Of a stretch of DNA of 64,000 nt, positions 47,946 through 54,454 are shown one piece after another. A model generated the notes under the pieces. The model was not told where the DNA came from, ran no database searches, and saw only the letters and a list, made by a program, of their open reading frames with translations. Each line of letters opens with the position of its first letter. Positions within the stretch are counted from its first letter, which is position 1. Origin of the DNA: a virus; the IMG/VR virus record IMGVR_UViG_3300002143_000153, positions 1 through 64,000 of that record. One strand, given 5' to 3'. Made by a program: the position numbers and the translations under genes.

Positions 47946-48194
47946 TTATTTATTTGTTTTAAGTTCTAAAATTCTTTCAATATACAAGTTTTTCTGTTCT
48001 TCATATAATTTTTCTATTAATAGTTCTTGTTTTGCTTCAATATTTTCATGTCTAATGATTCTTTCTCTGAACATTTTATTTTGAAAATATATAACACCAA
48101 GCATTAAAACTATTGTAAAAGATTGCTCTTTTAATTTAGACAAAAATACTTCTAAAAAACTTGAAGGTATAGCATTTGATTCTTGTTCTTTCAC
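47946..48194 (-). CDS. Small single-span membrane protein with coiled-coil tail
   Basis: 82 aa from a GTG start. One hydrophobic segment (SFTIVLMLGVIYF, ~25-37) is followed by a basic stretch and a long charged helix (IEAKQELLIEKLYEEQKNLY). This layout is seen in phage holins/antiholins and in scaffolding membrane proteins; a pinholin-type or envelope accessory role is possible. The GTG overlaps the last two bases of promoter-like motif copy C, so the mRNA would be essentially leaderless; no ATG lies upstream. It is the first gene of a three-gene unit. Function unproven. Confidence 0.55.
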   Translation of the reverse strand: MKEQESNAIPSSFLEVFLSKLKEQSFTIVLMLGVIYFQNKMFRERIIRHENIEAKQELLIEKLYEEQKNLYIERILELKTNK

Positions 48195-48207
48195 ACTATT
48201 AATATAC
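48193..48207 (-). promoter_or_regulatory. Phage promoter-like motif, copy C (GTATATTAATAGTGT)
   Basis: Identical over 15 nt to the copy at 15980-15994. It stands directly after the nrdA terminator and at the start codon of the 82-aa protein gene, so it fits a promoter for the three-gene unit 46516-48194. Confidence 0.55.
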
Positions 48208-48223
48208 GAATAATTAATTAAAC

Positions 48224-48252
48224 AAAAAAGGTTGATCCTTAGACCAACCTTT
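48224..48252 (-). terminator. Rho-independent terminator after nrdA
   Basis: A perfect 8-bp stem (AAAGGTTG at 48227-48234 with CAACCTTT at 48245-48252), loop of 10 nt, and a run of T on the - strand (48224-48229) immediately downstream of the nrdA stop. Confidence 0.8.
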
Positions 48253-48300
48253 GATGCATAAATCTATCATTAATCACAAAAAATAGCTTTAATGTATGAA

Positions 48301-49926
48301 TTAACCCTCACAACTTGCACATTCAAGTATGTTTCTTGAGAATGCTTGAGCTGAACTTACACTAAATTGATAGTATAAAGTTTTTACTCCTGATTCATGG
48401 GCAAACAAATATAATTGATTAATATCTTTTGCTGGAACACTAGGATGAATCATTAAGTTTAATGACTGTGATTGATCAATAAACTTCTGTCTTTGTCCTG
48501 CTTGAATAATAATCTCTTTAGGACTAATTTCAATAAATGATTTAAATACTGCTTTAGTAGGAAAATCAAGGTGTTGTACAGACCCATCTTTCTTTAAAAT
48601 ACTATCCCAGGTTTTATCATTATTTAAACCATATTTATCTAATTCAGATTCTAAGAAAGGATTTTTGTATACAGTTTTAGACTTGGCTAAATCTTTTACA
48701 AAATAATTAGATTTAATAGGTTCAATACCCATGGATACTTGACCATGTATAAATGACGAAGATTTAGTTGGAGCAATAGCAACCAACGTAGTATTAGCGT
48801 AACCATTTCTTATAGATTTTACATTACCAATTTCACAGAGTTCTCTTGAGGCTGCCTCAGATTTATCTTTAATTGTTTTAAATATTTGTGTGTTTAATAA
48901 TTTAGCTTCCATTGACTCAAACTCAATGAGTTCGGATTGTAAATATGAATGCCATCCAAGTACACCTAAACCAATTGCTCTATGTTCTTTTGCAAAATTA
49001 TATGCTCTAGCCATTCCGGGCATTGTTTTAGATTTAGTAATAAATTCATCTATAACAGCATTCAAAAATAACGTATAAGTTTCAATAGCATCTGTTTTAA
49101 CAAGCTCATCCCAATGTAAAAGATTGATGGATCCTAAACAACAAACAAATGAATTAAATGAATCAGTTGGTAATTGAATTTCAGAACATAAATTAGATGC
49201 AGTGATCTCAAGACCTAGTTCTTTATAAGGTGAATTGTTATTTGTGTTGTCCTTAAACATAATATAAGGAAAACCAAATTCATTACGTCTTTGAATAACT
49301 TTAGCCCAGATTTTACGTTTATCAGCATCTCCTGCTTTCATTTCAGCAATCCAAGCATCGGTAACAGTAACTCCGTACTGTAGGTTTTGAATTGGATTAC
49401 CCTCAGTTCCCATATCTAAGAACTCTAAAATATCATTGTGTTCTACTGGTAACCATGCAGCGCATGCTCCACGTCTTGCTTCTGATTGTTTACATACATC
49501 CACAACTGTATCATAAATTCTAGCATAATGTACGGGACCATCTGCAGTTCCTCCAGTTGTTATTGCTGTACCTCTTGATCTAATATTTCCTAAGTATACA
49601 GAAGTTCCTCCTCCATACTTAGACATCATACCAATTTCACGGCCTGCGTTTAATATGCTATCTAGATTATCATCTACGTTACTTCCGTAGCAACTTATAG
49701 GTAAACCTTTTTGTTTACCAAAGTTAATCCATACAGGGGTAGATAAACTATAAAAACCTCTAGCCATATAGTCTTCAAACTTTTTAGCAAAACCATTAAC
49801 CTTAAGATACTTTTCAGCTATTACTGCAATATCATGTATACGTTGTTCAGGGCTCTCATTAATGTAACCTCTTGATAAAAATGTGCGGCTATCTTCATTA
49901 AGCCAATAATACTTTTTTCTTTCCAT
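48301..49926 (-). CDS. nrdA: Class I ribonucleoside-diphosphate reductase, large subunit
   Basis: 541 aa from the chosen ATG. It reduces ribonucleoside diphosphates to deoxyribonucleotides with the NrdB radical subunit. Visible NrdA landmarks: STPVWINFG, the redox Cys in PISCYGSN, NLCSEI (N-x-C-x-E active site), the substrate-loop PTKSSSFI, and the C-terminal CASC pair that receives electrons from thioredoxin/glutaredoxin. It is shorter than the ~760-aa bacterial enzyme because the N-terminal ATP-cone is absent, so allosteric activity control by ATP/dATP is probably lost. I chose ATG at 49926, since MERKKYYWLNEDS matches the usual beginning; an ATG at 49944 overlapping the nrdB end is the alternative. 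Same unit as nrdB; together they supply dNTPs for phage DNA. Confidence 0.92.
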   Translation of the reverse strand: MERKKYYWLNEDSRTFLSRGYINESPEQRIHDIAVIAEKYLKVNGFAKKFEDYMARGFYSLSTPVWINFGKQKGLPISCYGSNVDDNLDSILNAGREIGMMSKYGGGTSVYLGNIRSRGTAITTGGTADGPVHYARIYDTVVDVCKQSEARRGACAAWLPVEHNDILEFLDMGTEGNPIQNLQYGVTVTDAWIAEMKAGDADKRKIWAKVIQRRNEFGFPYIMFKDNTNNNSPYKELGLEITASNLCSEIQLPTDSFNSFVCCLGSINLLHWDELVKTDAIETYTLFLNAVIDEFITKSKTMPGMARAYNFAKEHRAIGLGVLGWHSYLQSELIEFESMEAKLLNTQIFKTIKDKSEAASRELCEIGNVKSIRNGYANTTLVAIAPTKSSSFIHGQVSMGIEPIKSNYFVKDLAKSKTVYKNPFLESELDKYGLNNDKTWDSILKKDGSVQHLDFPTKAVFKSFIEISPKEIIIQAGQRQKFIDQSQSLNLMIHPSVPAKDINQLYLFAHESGVKTLYYQFSVSSAQAFSRNILECASCEG

Positions 49927-49930
49927 AATT

Positions 49931-50911
49931 TTAAAATAAGTCATCAGCTGTTATAGCTTTTGATTTTTTGTTGTAATCTATTTGTTTTTTGTAAAAGAAG
50001 TCTCCTTCTTTAGTTGCTGTAATTTCTACATCAAACCATTTAGTTGATGCTAATAATACAGGGTCTGGTGTGAATATAGGATTCATTCCAATTTTCATTA
50101 ATGAATTATTAAATCTGTTTTGAATAAATTGCTTAATAGTTTCCAAAGATAGAAACTCTAATTCACCTTTTTCAAATATCCAATCTAGTATTCCACACTC
50201 TGCAACATAAGCTTTTTTGCATGCTGAATAAACCAACTCTTCAAATTCTTCATCAAACCACTCAGGGTTTTCTTCTTTGATTATATTAATTATTTCAACA
50301 CCAAAGTTACCATGGATATCTTCTTCTTTACTTGTTGCTTCAACTACATTAGAGATTCCTTTAAATAAGTTCTTCTCCTTGTTAAAAGACATCATAATTA
50401 AGAATTGGCTAAATAAACTAACATGCTCTATAAACAAAGAGAATAGTAGTACAGACTTAGTATACATTTTATTGTCTTTACTACGAGAGCCATCTAAGTA
50501 CTTTTTTAAGTACTTAATCCTGTCTTTAATAGCCGGGATTTCTACTACAGTTCTAAACTCTTCTTCTAGCCCAAGGATTCTTAAAAGTCTAGCATAAGCA
50601 TCTTTGTGTCTTACCTCAGATTCTGCAAAGGTCATTCCTACATCACCTACTTCTGTGATTGGCATTCTCTTATAAAGATCAGCCCAAAATGTTTTAACAT
50701 TAACTTCTATTTGCGCAATTGCAAGCATTGTTTTTTTAATTACTTCACGCTCTTGATCATTAACTTTAACCTTATAATCATCAATGTCTGTTGTAAAATT
50801 GTATTCAGTATCTATCCAATATGAATGTCTAATAGCGTCTTTGTATTCTAGTAGTGATGGGTATTCATAAGGTAGAATATTTTCCCTAGGCATAAAAATG
50901 TTTTTTGTCAT
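49931..50911 (-). CDS. nrdB: Class I ribonucleoside-diphosphate reductase, small (radical) subunit
   Basis: 326 aa. Carries the diiron/tyrosyl-radical cofactor that NrdA needs. Candidate ligands are all in place: Glu in QIEVNVKTFW, the E-x-x-H-x-x-x-Y signature in ESEVRHKDAYARLL (Glu and His ligands plus the radical Tyr spaced as in E. coli R2), Glu in LFIEHVSLF, and E-x-x-H in KEEDIHGNFG. The C-terminus (SKAITADDLF) provides the acidic/aromatic tail used to dock on NrdA. The end lies within a few nt of the nrdA start, so the pair is co-transcribed, nrdB first. Upstream is a terminator for the preceding - strand gene; the promoter is not clear. Confidence 0.93.
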   Translation of the reverse strand: MTKNIFMPRENILPYEYPSLLEYKDAIRHSYWIDTEYNFTTDIDDYKVKVNDQEREVIKKTMLAIAQIEVNVKTFWADLYKRMPITEVGDVGMTFAESEVRHKDAYARLLRILGLEEEFRTVVEIPAIKDRIKYLKKYLDGSRSKDNKMYTKSVLLFSLFIEHVSLFSQFLIMMSFNKEKNLFKGISNVVEATSKEEDIHGNFGVEIINIIKEENPEWFDEEFEELVYSACKKAYVAECGILDWIFEKGELEFLSLETIKQFIQNRFNNSLMKIGMNPIFTPDPVLLASTKWFDVEITATKEGDFFYKKQIDYNKKSKAITADDLF

Positions 50912-50938
50912 AAGTGTTTAATTATTAATTGGTTGTAG

Positions 50939-50983
50939 AAAAAAATAGCTATAAAGCAAGTTGAGTAACAAGCTTTATAGCTA
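50939..50983 (-). terminator. Rho-independent terminator upstream of nrdB
   Basis: A perfect 12-bp stem (TAGCTATAAAGC at 50946-50957 with GCTTTATAGCTA at 50972-50983) with a 14-nt loop, followed on the - strand by seven T (50939-50945). It insulates nrdB from transcription of the small - strand gene at 51038-51229. Confidence 0.85.
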
Positions 50984-51018
50984 ATAGTGTATAGTCAATT
51001 TACAAAAAATTGAACAGT

Positions 51019-51032
51019 GTTCCTAGAGGAAC
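51019..51032. promoter_or_regulatory. Dyad, possible operator (GTTCCTAGAGGAAC)
   Basis: Two 6-bp arms (GTTCCT/AGGAAC) around a 2-bp centre. It lies between the small - strand gene and the nrdB terminator. There is no T run, so it reads as a protein-binding dyad or mRNA 3'-end hairpin rather than an intrinsic terminator. Confidence 0.35.
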
Positions 51033-51037
51033 TTTAA

Positions 51038-51229
51038 TTATTTCCAAAAAATATGGGAATAACTAAATGTTAAAAATAAAAAACCTAACTCAATACTTAT
51101 TAGGGGTCTAAATTCATCGTCCTCACATTTTGCGTGTGTGTTGTGTAATTTGATACCTAACAAAGGTTCTTGAGGTAATAATACTAAATAAAACTTATGA
51201 TTAAAAGTTTCTTGTTTTATATCTGACAT
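51038..51229 (-). CDS. Small hypothetical protein
   Basis: 63 aa from the ATG at 51229 (MSDIKQETFNHKFYLVLLPQEPLLG); an in-frame ATG at 51274 would add 15 Lys-rich residues and run into a dyad in the control region, so I prefer the shorter form. The mix of hydrophobic strands and a His/Cys/Asp/Glu middle (HNTHAKCEDDEF) looks like a real small globular protein. A strong terminator lies downstream. No family recognised; could be a regulator of the neighbouring divergent unit, but nothing in the sequence proves that. Confidence 0.5.
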   Translation of the reverse strand: MSDIKQETFNHKFYLVLLPQEPLLGIKLHNTHAKCEDDEFRPLISIELGFLFLTFSYSHIFWK

Positions 51230-51259
51230 AATTATTAATTTTTTTGATTTAAACTTTTT

Positions 51260-51276
51260 AAATGTCATAGACATTT
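51260..51276. promoter_or_regulatory. Inverted repeat in the divergent control region (AAATGTCATAGACATTT)
   Basis: Perfect 7-bp arms with a 3-nt centre, lying between the - strand small gene and the + strand cassette that starts at 51358. Immediately to its right on the + strand is TTTTGTATATTG, similar to the left half of the promoter-like motif. The arrangement suits an operator controlling one or both divergent units. Confidence 0.45.
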
Positions 51277-51357
51277 TGTATATTGTATCTATGGATGTAT
51301 AAGCAAAGATAAATGTTTTGCTATATAATCCTTTTTATTTATAAAATATTTTAAAAA

Positions 51358-51666
51358 ATGGAGTGGACTCAAATTATTATTACCGTTATTACTGTAGCTG
51401 GATCTACGGGAATATGGAAATTTTTAGAAACCAAGTACATTGCAATGCAAGAAGAAAAAAGATTGGATTTAGAAAATAGTGACGGAATGCAATTTAGAGA
51501 TGATTTAAAATCAAGAGTTAGAAATCTTGAAACTTTATTGGCTGGTTCAGCAGATCAAAAAGATCAATTAAGAAATCAAGTTTTATTATTAACTGCAGAA
51601 GTACATGCTTTGAGGGTTAAAGTTGAATATCTTGAGAAAGAAAATGAAAGACTTAAAAATATATGA
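51358..51666 (+). CDS. Membrane-anchored coiled-coil protein
   Basis: 102 aa. An N-terminal hydrophobic segment (IIITVITVAGSTGIWKFL, ~6-23) is followed by a long charged helix with heptad spacing (RDDLKSRVRNLETLLAG, then VLLLTAEVHALRVKVEYLEKENERL). Such N-anchored coiled coils are common in Bacteroidota phages near holin-like genes and may act as an i-spanin or as an accessory to the holin. First gene of the + strand cassette 51358-54963, preceded by a control region with a dyad. No enzymatic motif; the membrane/coiled-coil call is firm, the role is inferred. Confidence 0.7.
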   Translation: MEWTQIIITVITVAGSTGIWKFLETKYIAMQEEKRLDLENSDGMQFRDDLKSRVRNLETLLAGSADQKDQLRNQVLLLTAEVHALRVKVEYLEKENERLKNI

Positions 51667-51689
51667 TTTTGAAAGTATATAATTTTGTA

Positions 51690-51704
51690 GTATATTGATA
51701 GAGT
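51690..51704 (+). promoter_or_regulatory. Phage promoter-like motif, copy D (GTATATTGATAGAGT)
   Basis: Two mismatches from copies B and C, in the 55-nt gap after the coiled-coil protein gene and 17 nt before the ATG at 51722. Confidence 0.45.
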
Positions 51705-51721
51705 ATAGATATATAATTAAA

Positions 51722-51940
51722 ATGATTAATAAATTATTAAATAAAATTTGGAATTGGGCTTGGTTCAAAACCAATATTAATGAAAAGGTTATTGAGGTTG
51801 TTACAGAAACTAAACCAAAAGTAAAAGTAGTTAAAAAAGAATTGCAAGATGTTAAAGAAACATCTGAAGAACTTTTATCTAAAGTTAAAAAAGTAGATAA
51901 AACTATTAAACCTAAACCAAGAGTTAAAAAAGTTAAATAA
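51722..51940 (+). CDS. Small Lys/Val-rich protein
   Basis: 72 aa. I chose ATG 51722 because the nine codons before it in the open frame overlap the promoter-like motif. The N-terminus is an amphipathic Trp-rich helix (INKLLNKIWNWAWFK) that could lie on a membrane, followed by alternating Lys/Val/Glu helices and a very basic end (IKPKPRVKKVK). It is 1 nt before the holin-like gene. It may help in membrane or nucleic-acid binding; no family recognised. Confidence 0.6.
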   Translation: MINKLLNKIWNWAWFKTNINEKVIEVVTETKPKVKVVKKELQDVKETSEELLSKVKKVDKTIKPKPRVKKVK

Positions 51941-51941
51941 A

Positions 51942-52187
51942 ATGAAAGTTATAAATTGGATTACAGGATTACTTAAAGATGAAAAAGGTTCACCTTCTTC
52001 AAAAAGATTTATAGGTATTATTGCAGGTCTTACTTTATGTGCTACTTTATTTGTTAATCAATATACAGACGAAGCAATTGCTCCATCTCCTGTATTAATA
52101 AATGCAGTAGCAGCTTTAGCATTTGGTGCTTTAGGATTAGCATCAGTAGATAAGATCTGGGGTAAAAAAGATAATAAAGAAGACTAA
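51942..52187 (+). CDS. Putative holin (two membrane spans)
   Basis: 81 aa. Short cytoplasmic N-terminus, then two hydrophobic segments (FIGIIAGLTLCATLFV, ~23-38, and LINAVAALAFGALGLASV, ~51-68) separated by an acidic turn with Pro, and a charged C-terminus (WGKKDNKED). This is the usual build of a small class II holin and is common in Bacteroidota phages. It is tightly packed between two small genes. Holins permeabilise the inner membrane to time lysis; no lysozyme gene is adjacent, so the partner would be elsewhere, possibly the lysozyme-bearing virion protein. Confidence 0.6.
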   Translation: MKVINWITGLLKDEKGSPSSKRFIGIIAGLTLCATLFVNQYTDEAIAPSPVLINAVAALAFGALGLASVDKIWGKKDNKED

Positions 52188-52189
52188 CA

Positions 52190-52327
52190 ATGGCTAAAAT
52201 TAATGTAGGTGGTACATTCCAGAAAAAAACAAAAGTTAAAAGACCTGGTGTGCATGCTAAAACTAAAACTAGCAATAACAAAAATAGTGCAAACTATAAA
52301 AAGAAATATATAGGGCAAGGTAAATGA
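52190..52327 (+). CDS. Small basic phage protein with GVHAKTKTS motif
   Basis: 45 aa, too short for most gene finders. It has a GG motif near the start (KINVGGTF), then KVKRPGVHAKTKTSNNKNS, then a YKKKYIGQGK tail. The GVHAKTKTS...KNYKK.Y.GQG pattern recurs in many phage virion proteins, usually as a short C-terminal tail or as a stand-alone peptide, and probably binds DNA or a structural partner. The stop overlaps the next start (ATGA), which supports that it is translated. Function unknown. Confidence 0.7.
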   Translation: MAKINVGGTFQKKTKVKRPGVHAKTKTSNNKNSANYKKKYIGQGK

Positions 52328-52470
52328 AGGATTGGAGTTTATTAATAGCTTTTCACTGGCCTCATGATAGATTTATATTTGGTTGGGAAATAATACATCC
52401 TGATAAAGAATTTAATACATATAATTTTACATTATATTTGTTGATAGTAACGTTAACTTTAGAAATTTAA
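52324..52470 (+). CDS. Small Trp/Phe/Ile-rich protein
   Basis: 48 aa, starting in the ATGA overlap with the preceding gene and ending 4 nt before the next. MKDWSLLIAFHWPHDRFIFG is aromatic and the C-terminal third is hydrophobic (LYLLIVTLTL), so a membrane-associated peptide is likely. No family recognised; the tight overlap supports a true gene. Confidence 0.55.
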   Translation: MKDWSLLIAFHWPHDRFIFGWEIIHPDKEFNTYNFTLYLLIVTLTLEI

Positions 52471-52474
52471 AAAG

Positions 52475-52630
52475 ATGAAAAATATAAAATATAAAATAGG
52501 TGGTGAAACATTACTATCTAAATTAACTTATGGTGGTTCATCAATTGATATGTCTGAACCTATGGTTAAAAGAATGCAAATGGGAGGAAGTACTGCTAAT
52601 ACACATAATAGTCCCAAAAAGAAAAAGTAA
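52475..52630 (+). CDS. Small protein with three GG motifs
   Basis: 51 aa. KYKIGGE, LTYGGSS and MQMGGSTANTHN are spaced at roughly 10-25 residues, with a Lys-rich end (SPKKKK). The same type of GG motif occurs at domain borders of the 1,621- and 593-aa virion proteins, so this peptide looks like a minimal array of the signal. Its TAA shares one base with the next ATG (TAATG). Probably a virion or cargo peptide; function inferred from motif only. Confidence 0.65.
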   Translation: MKNIKYKIGGETLLSKLTYGGSSIDMSEPMVKRMQMGGSTANTHNSPKKKK

Positions 52631-53208
52631 TGAATATTCTTACAGACATATTAAGTTTATTTAAAAGAAAACAAGTTGTAGATCAGGTTACACCTGAAGA
52701 TCTTATAGTTGTTGGTAGACATGAGAAACCTGATATGTTAGGTATAGCATCTCCAATTCCTTATAAAAGTGTTAAGCTTGTTAAGGTAAAGGATTTATTG
52801 TCTATAGATGATTGTGCTCATACTAATGTTAATAATGGTACAGGCACTAACCCGGTTGGTATATTTCATAACAAAACTTCAGAACCTTGTTCTATAAATC
52901 TTAGAAGTATATCTGGTATAGGAAACAATATTAGTGTTGTTCAAAATGATAAAGAAATTGAAATTTCTACAACAGGAGAACCTAATACAGGAATTAATTT
53001 AGGTATTGGTGCTAAAGTATTTAAAACTAAAGTTGCTGAAGTATTAAATTTCAGAACATTAATTTCAAATAATGGATCTATTCTTATTATAGAAGACACA
53101 GATCAAATAGACATAAAACTAAATAGAGTTATTATAAATTCTCCTAATGGTGCAGCCTGGGAAATAACAATAGATAATTCAGGTAACTTAACAACAACAC
53201 AACTATAA
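52630..53208 (+). CDS. Fibre-type structural protein with shared N-terminal docking segment
   Basis: 192 aa. The first ~60 residues (MNILTDILSLFKRKQVV, EDLIVVGRHEK, SVKLVKVKDLL) align by pattern with the first ~60 of the following YadA-repeat fibre, which suggests a shared virion-docking element. The remainder is Asn/Gly/Ile/Thr-rich beta structure without Cys-rich or catalytic motifs, as in short head or tail fibres. It starts in a TAATG overlap and is 12 nt upstream of the second fibre. Role in attachment or decoration is inferred. Confidence 0.65.
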   Translation: MNILTDILSLFKRKQVVDQVTPEDLIVVGRHEKPDMLGIASPIPYKSVKLVKVKDLLSIDDCAHTNVNNGTGTNPVGIFHNKTSEPCSINLRSISGIGNNISVVQNDKEIEISTTGEPNTGINLGIGAKVFKTKVAEVLNFRTLISNNGSILIIEDTDQIDIKLNRVIINSPNGAAWEITIDNSGNLTTTQL

Positions 53209-53220
53209 AAATAAAAAATT

Positions 53221-54447
53221 ATGAGTAATATATTACAAGACATAATGGGTATACTTTCTAGAAAAAAGAGAGTAACACCAAAATTAGATGATTCAATTTT
53301 AATAGCTAGACCAGTTTTTAAAACGGATACATTAAAACCTCAACCTGGTTACAATACAGAATTAATTTCTATATCTTCATTAACAACTCTTGTTAATGCA
53401 AATGATCTAAAAGGATCAGGTACAGCTAATAAAGTTACAAAATGGCTTAATGCTAATACAATTTCAAGCAGTTTATTAAATGATAATGGTACAAGTGTAT
53501 GGAATGCAGGTGCGGGTGCTGAAGATTCAAATATAGCCTTTGGGTTATATGCCCTTATGTCTAATACCACAGGGTATCATAACACTGCACTTGGTTATGA
53601 AGCATTAAATAAAAACACCACAGGTTTTGGTAATGTAGCAAATGGTAAAGGTGCTCTTTTTTCCAACATTATAGGGAGAGAAAACACCGCAATAGGTGTT
53701 AACGCCCTTACTTTCAACACCACGGGAGATGAAAACACCGCAACGGGTAATCAATCCCTTTATTCCAACACCACAGGGTATAAAAACACCGCAAATGGTT
53801 ATTTAGCCCTTTCTTTAAACACTATAGGTCACGACAATGTGGCAATAGGACATACAACATTACGTTCTAATACAAGTGGTAATTTTAATACTGCACTAGG
53901 AAATATTACTTTATATTCAAATACAACAGGTATAGATAATACAGCTATTGGACATTCTGCACTTACAAGTAATACAACAGGAAGTCAAAACGTAGCAACA
54001 GGTTTATTTGCACTTAAAACAAATACAACAGGCATAGGAAATACAGCTACCGGGTTTTTCTCATTGTATTTTAACAATGGAGGTTATAATACGGCAGTAG
54101 GGAATAAAGCACTCTATAATAATCAAACAGCAGGTAGTAATGTATCAATGGGTTATCAATCAATGTATTTTAATACAATAGGAGCAAACAATACAGCGAT
54201 TGGCACAAACGGACTCTTAAGTAATACAACAGGGAGTAATAATTCCTCTTTAGGTTATTATACTCAAAGTGGTAATTTTAGTGGTTCTGTTATTTTAGGT
54301 TCAACAGCAGCAGCAACAGCAAATAATCAATTTGTAGTAGGTTCTGCAGTTACAAATGCTGGTGCAGTAACAGCGGAAACACCCACACAAGCAAATGTAT
54401 GGAACGTAGTAATTAACGGAGTAGCAAGAAAAATACTTTTAGCATAA
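53221..54447 (+). CDS. Trimeric fibre with YadA-like repeats
   Basis: 408 aa. After the N-terminal docking-like segment (~1-60) and a linker, residues ~105-345 are a long series of NTAIGxxAL / NTTG-type repeats of roughly 12-14 residues (for example YHNTALGYEAL, ENTAIGVNAL, IDNTAIGHSAL). These are the left-handed beta-roll repeats of YadA-type trimeric adhesins and many phage fibres. The C-terminal ~50 residues (NQFVVGSAV, WNVVINGVARKILLA) look like a terminal cap. Part of the repeat region (about 53545-53850) uses visibly GC-richer codons (ACC, GCC, GGG), suggesting local replacement by recombination. Likely a host-recognition or decoration fibre. Confidence 0.85.
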   Translation: MSNILQDIMGILSRKKRVTPKLDDSILIARPVFKTDTLKPQPGYNTELISISSLTTLVNANDLKGSGTANKVTKWLNANTISSSLLNDNGTSVWNAGAGAEDSNIAFGLYALMSNTTGYHNTALGYEALNKNTTGFGNVANGKGALFSNIIGRENTAIGVNALTFNTTGDENTATGNQSLYSNTTGYKNTANGYLALSLNTIGHDNVAIGHTTLRSNTSGNFNTALGNITLYSNTTGIDNTAIGHSALTSNTTGSQNVATGLFALKTNTTGIGNTATGFFSLYFNNGGYNTAVGNKALYNNQTAGSNVSMGYQSMYFNTIGANNTAIGTNGLLSNTTGSNNSSLGYYTQSGNFSGSVILGSTAAATANNQFVVGSAVTNAGAVTAETPTQANVWNVVINGVARKILLA

Positions 54448-54454
54448 AAATAAT

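Noticed and set aside
50981-50993. Partial match to the promoter-like motif (CTAATAGTGTATA)
   Set aside because: It overlaps the terminator stem, shares only the right half, and no + strand gene follows closely.
51695-51721. Longer start for the 72-aa basic protein
   Set aside because: The nine extra codons overlap the promoter-like motif and begin with a weak start codon; ATG 51722 is the better choice.
53560-54240. Possible CRISPR or DNA-level repeat array
   Set aside because: The periodicity is of a coding YadA-like repeat with variable third positions and no constant direct repeats with unique spacers.
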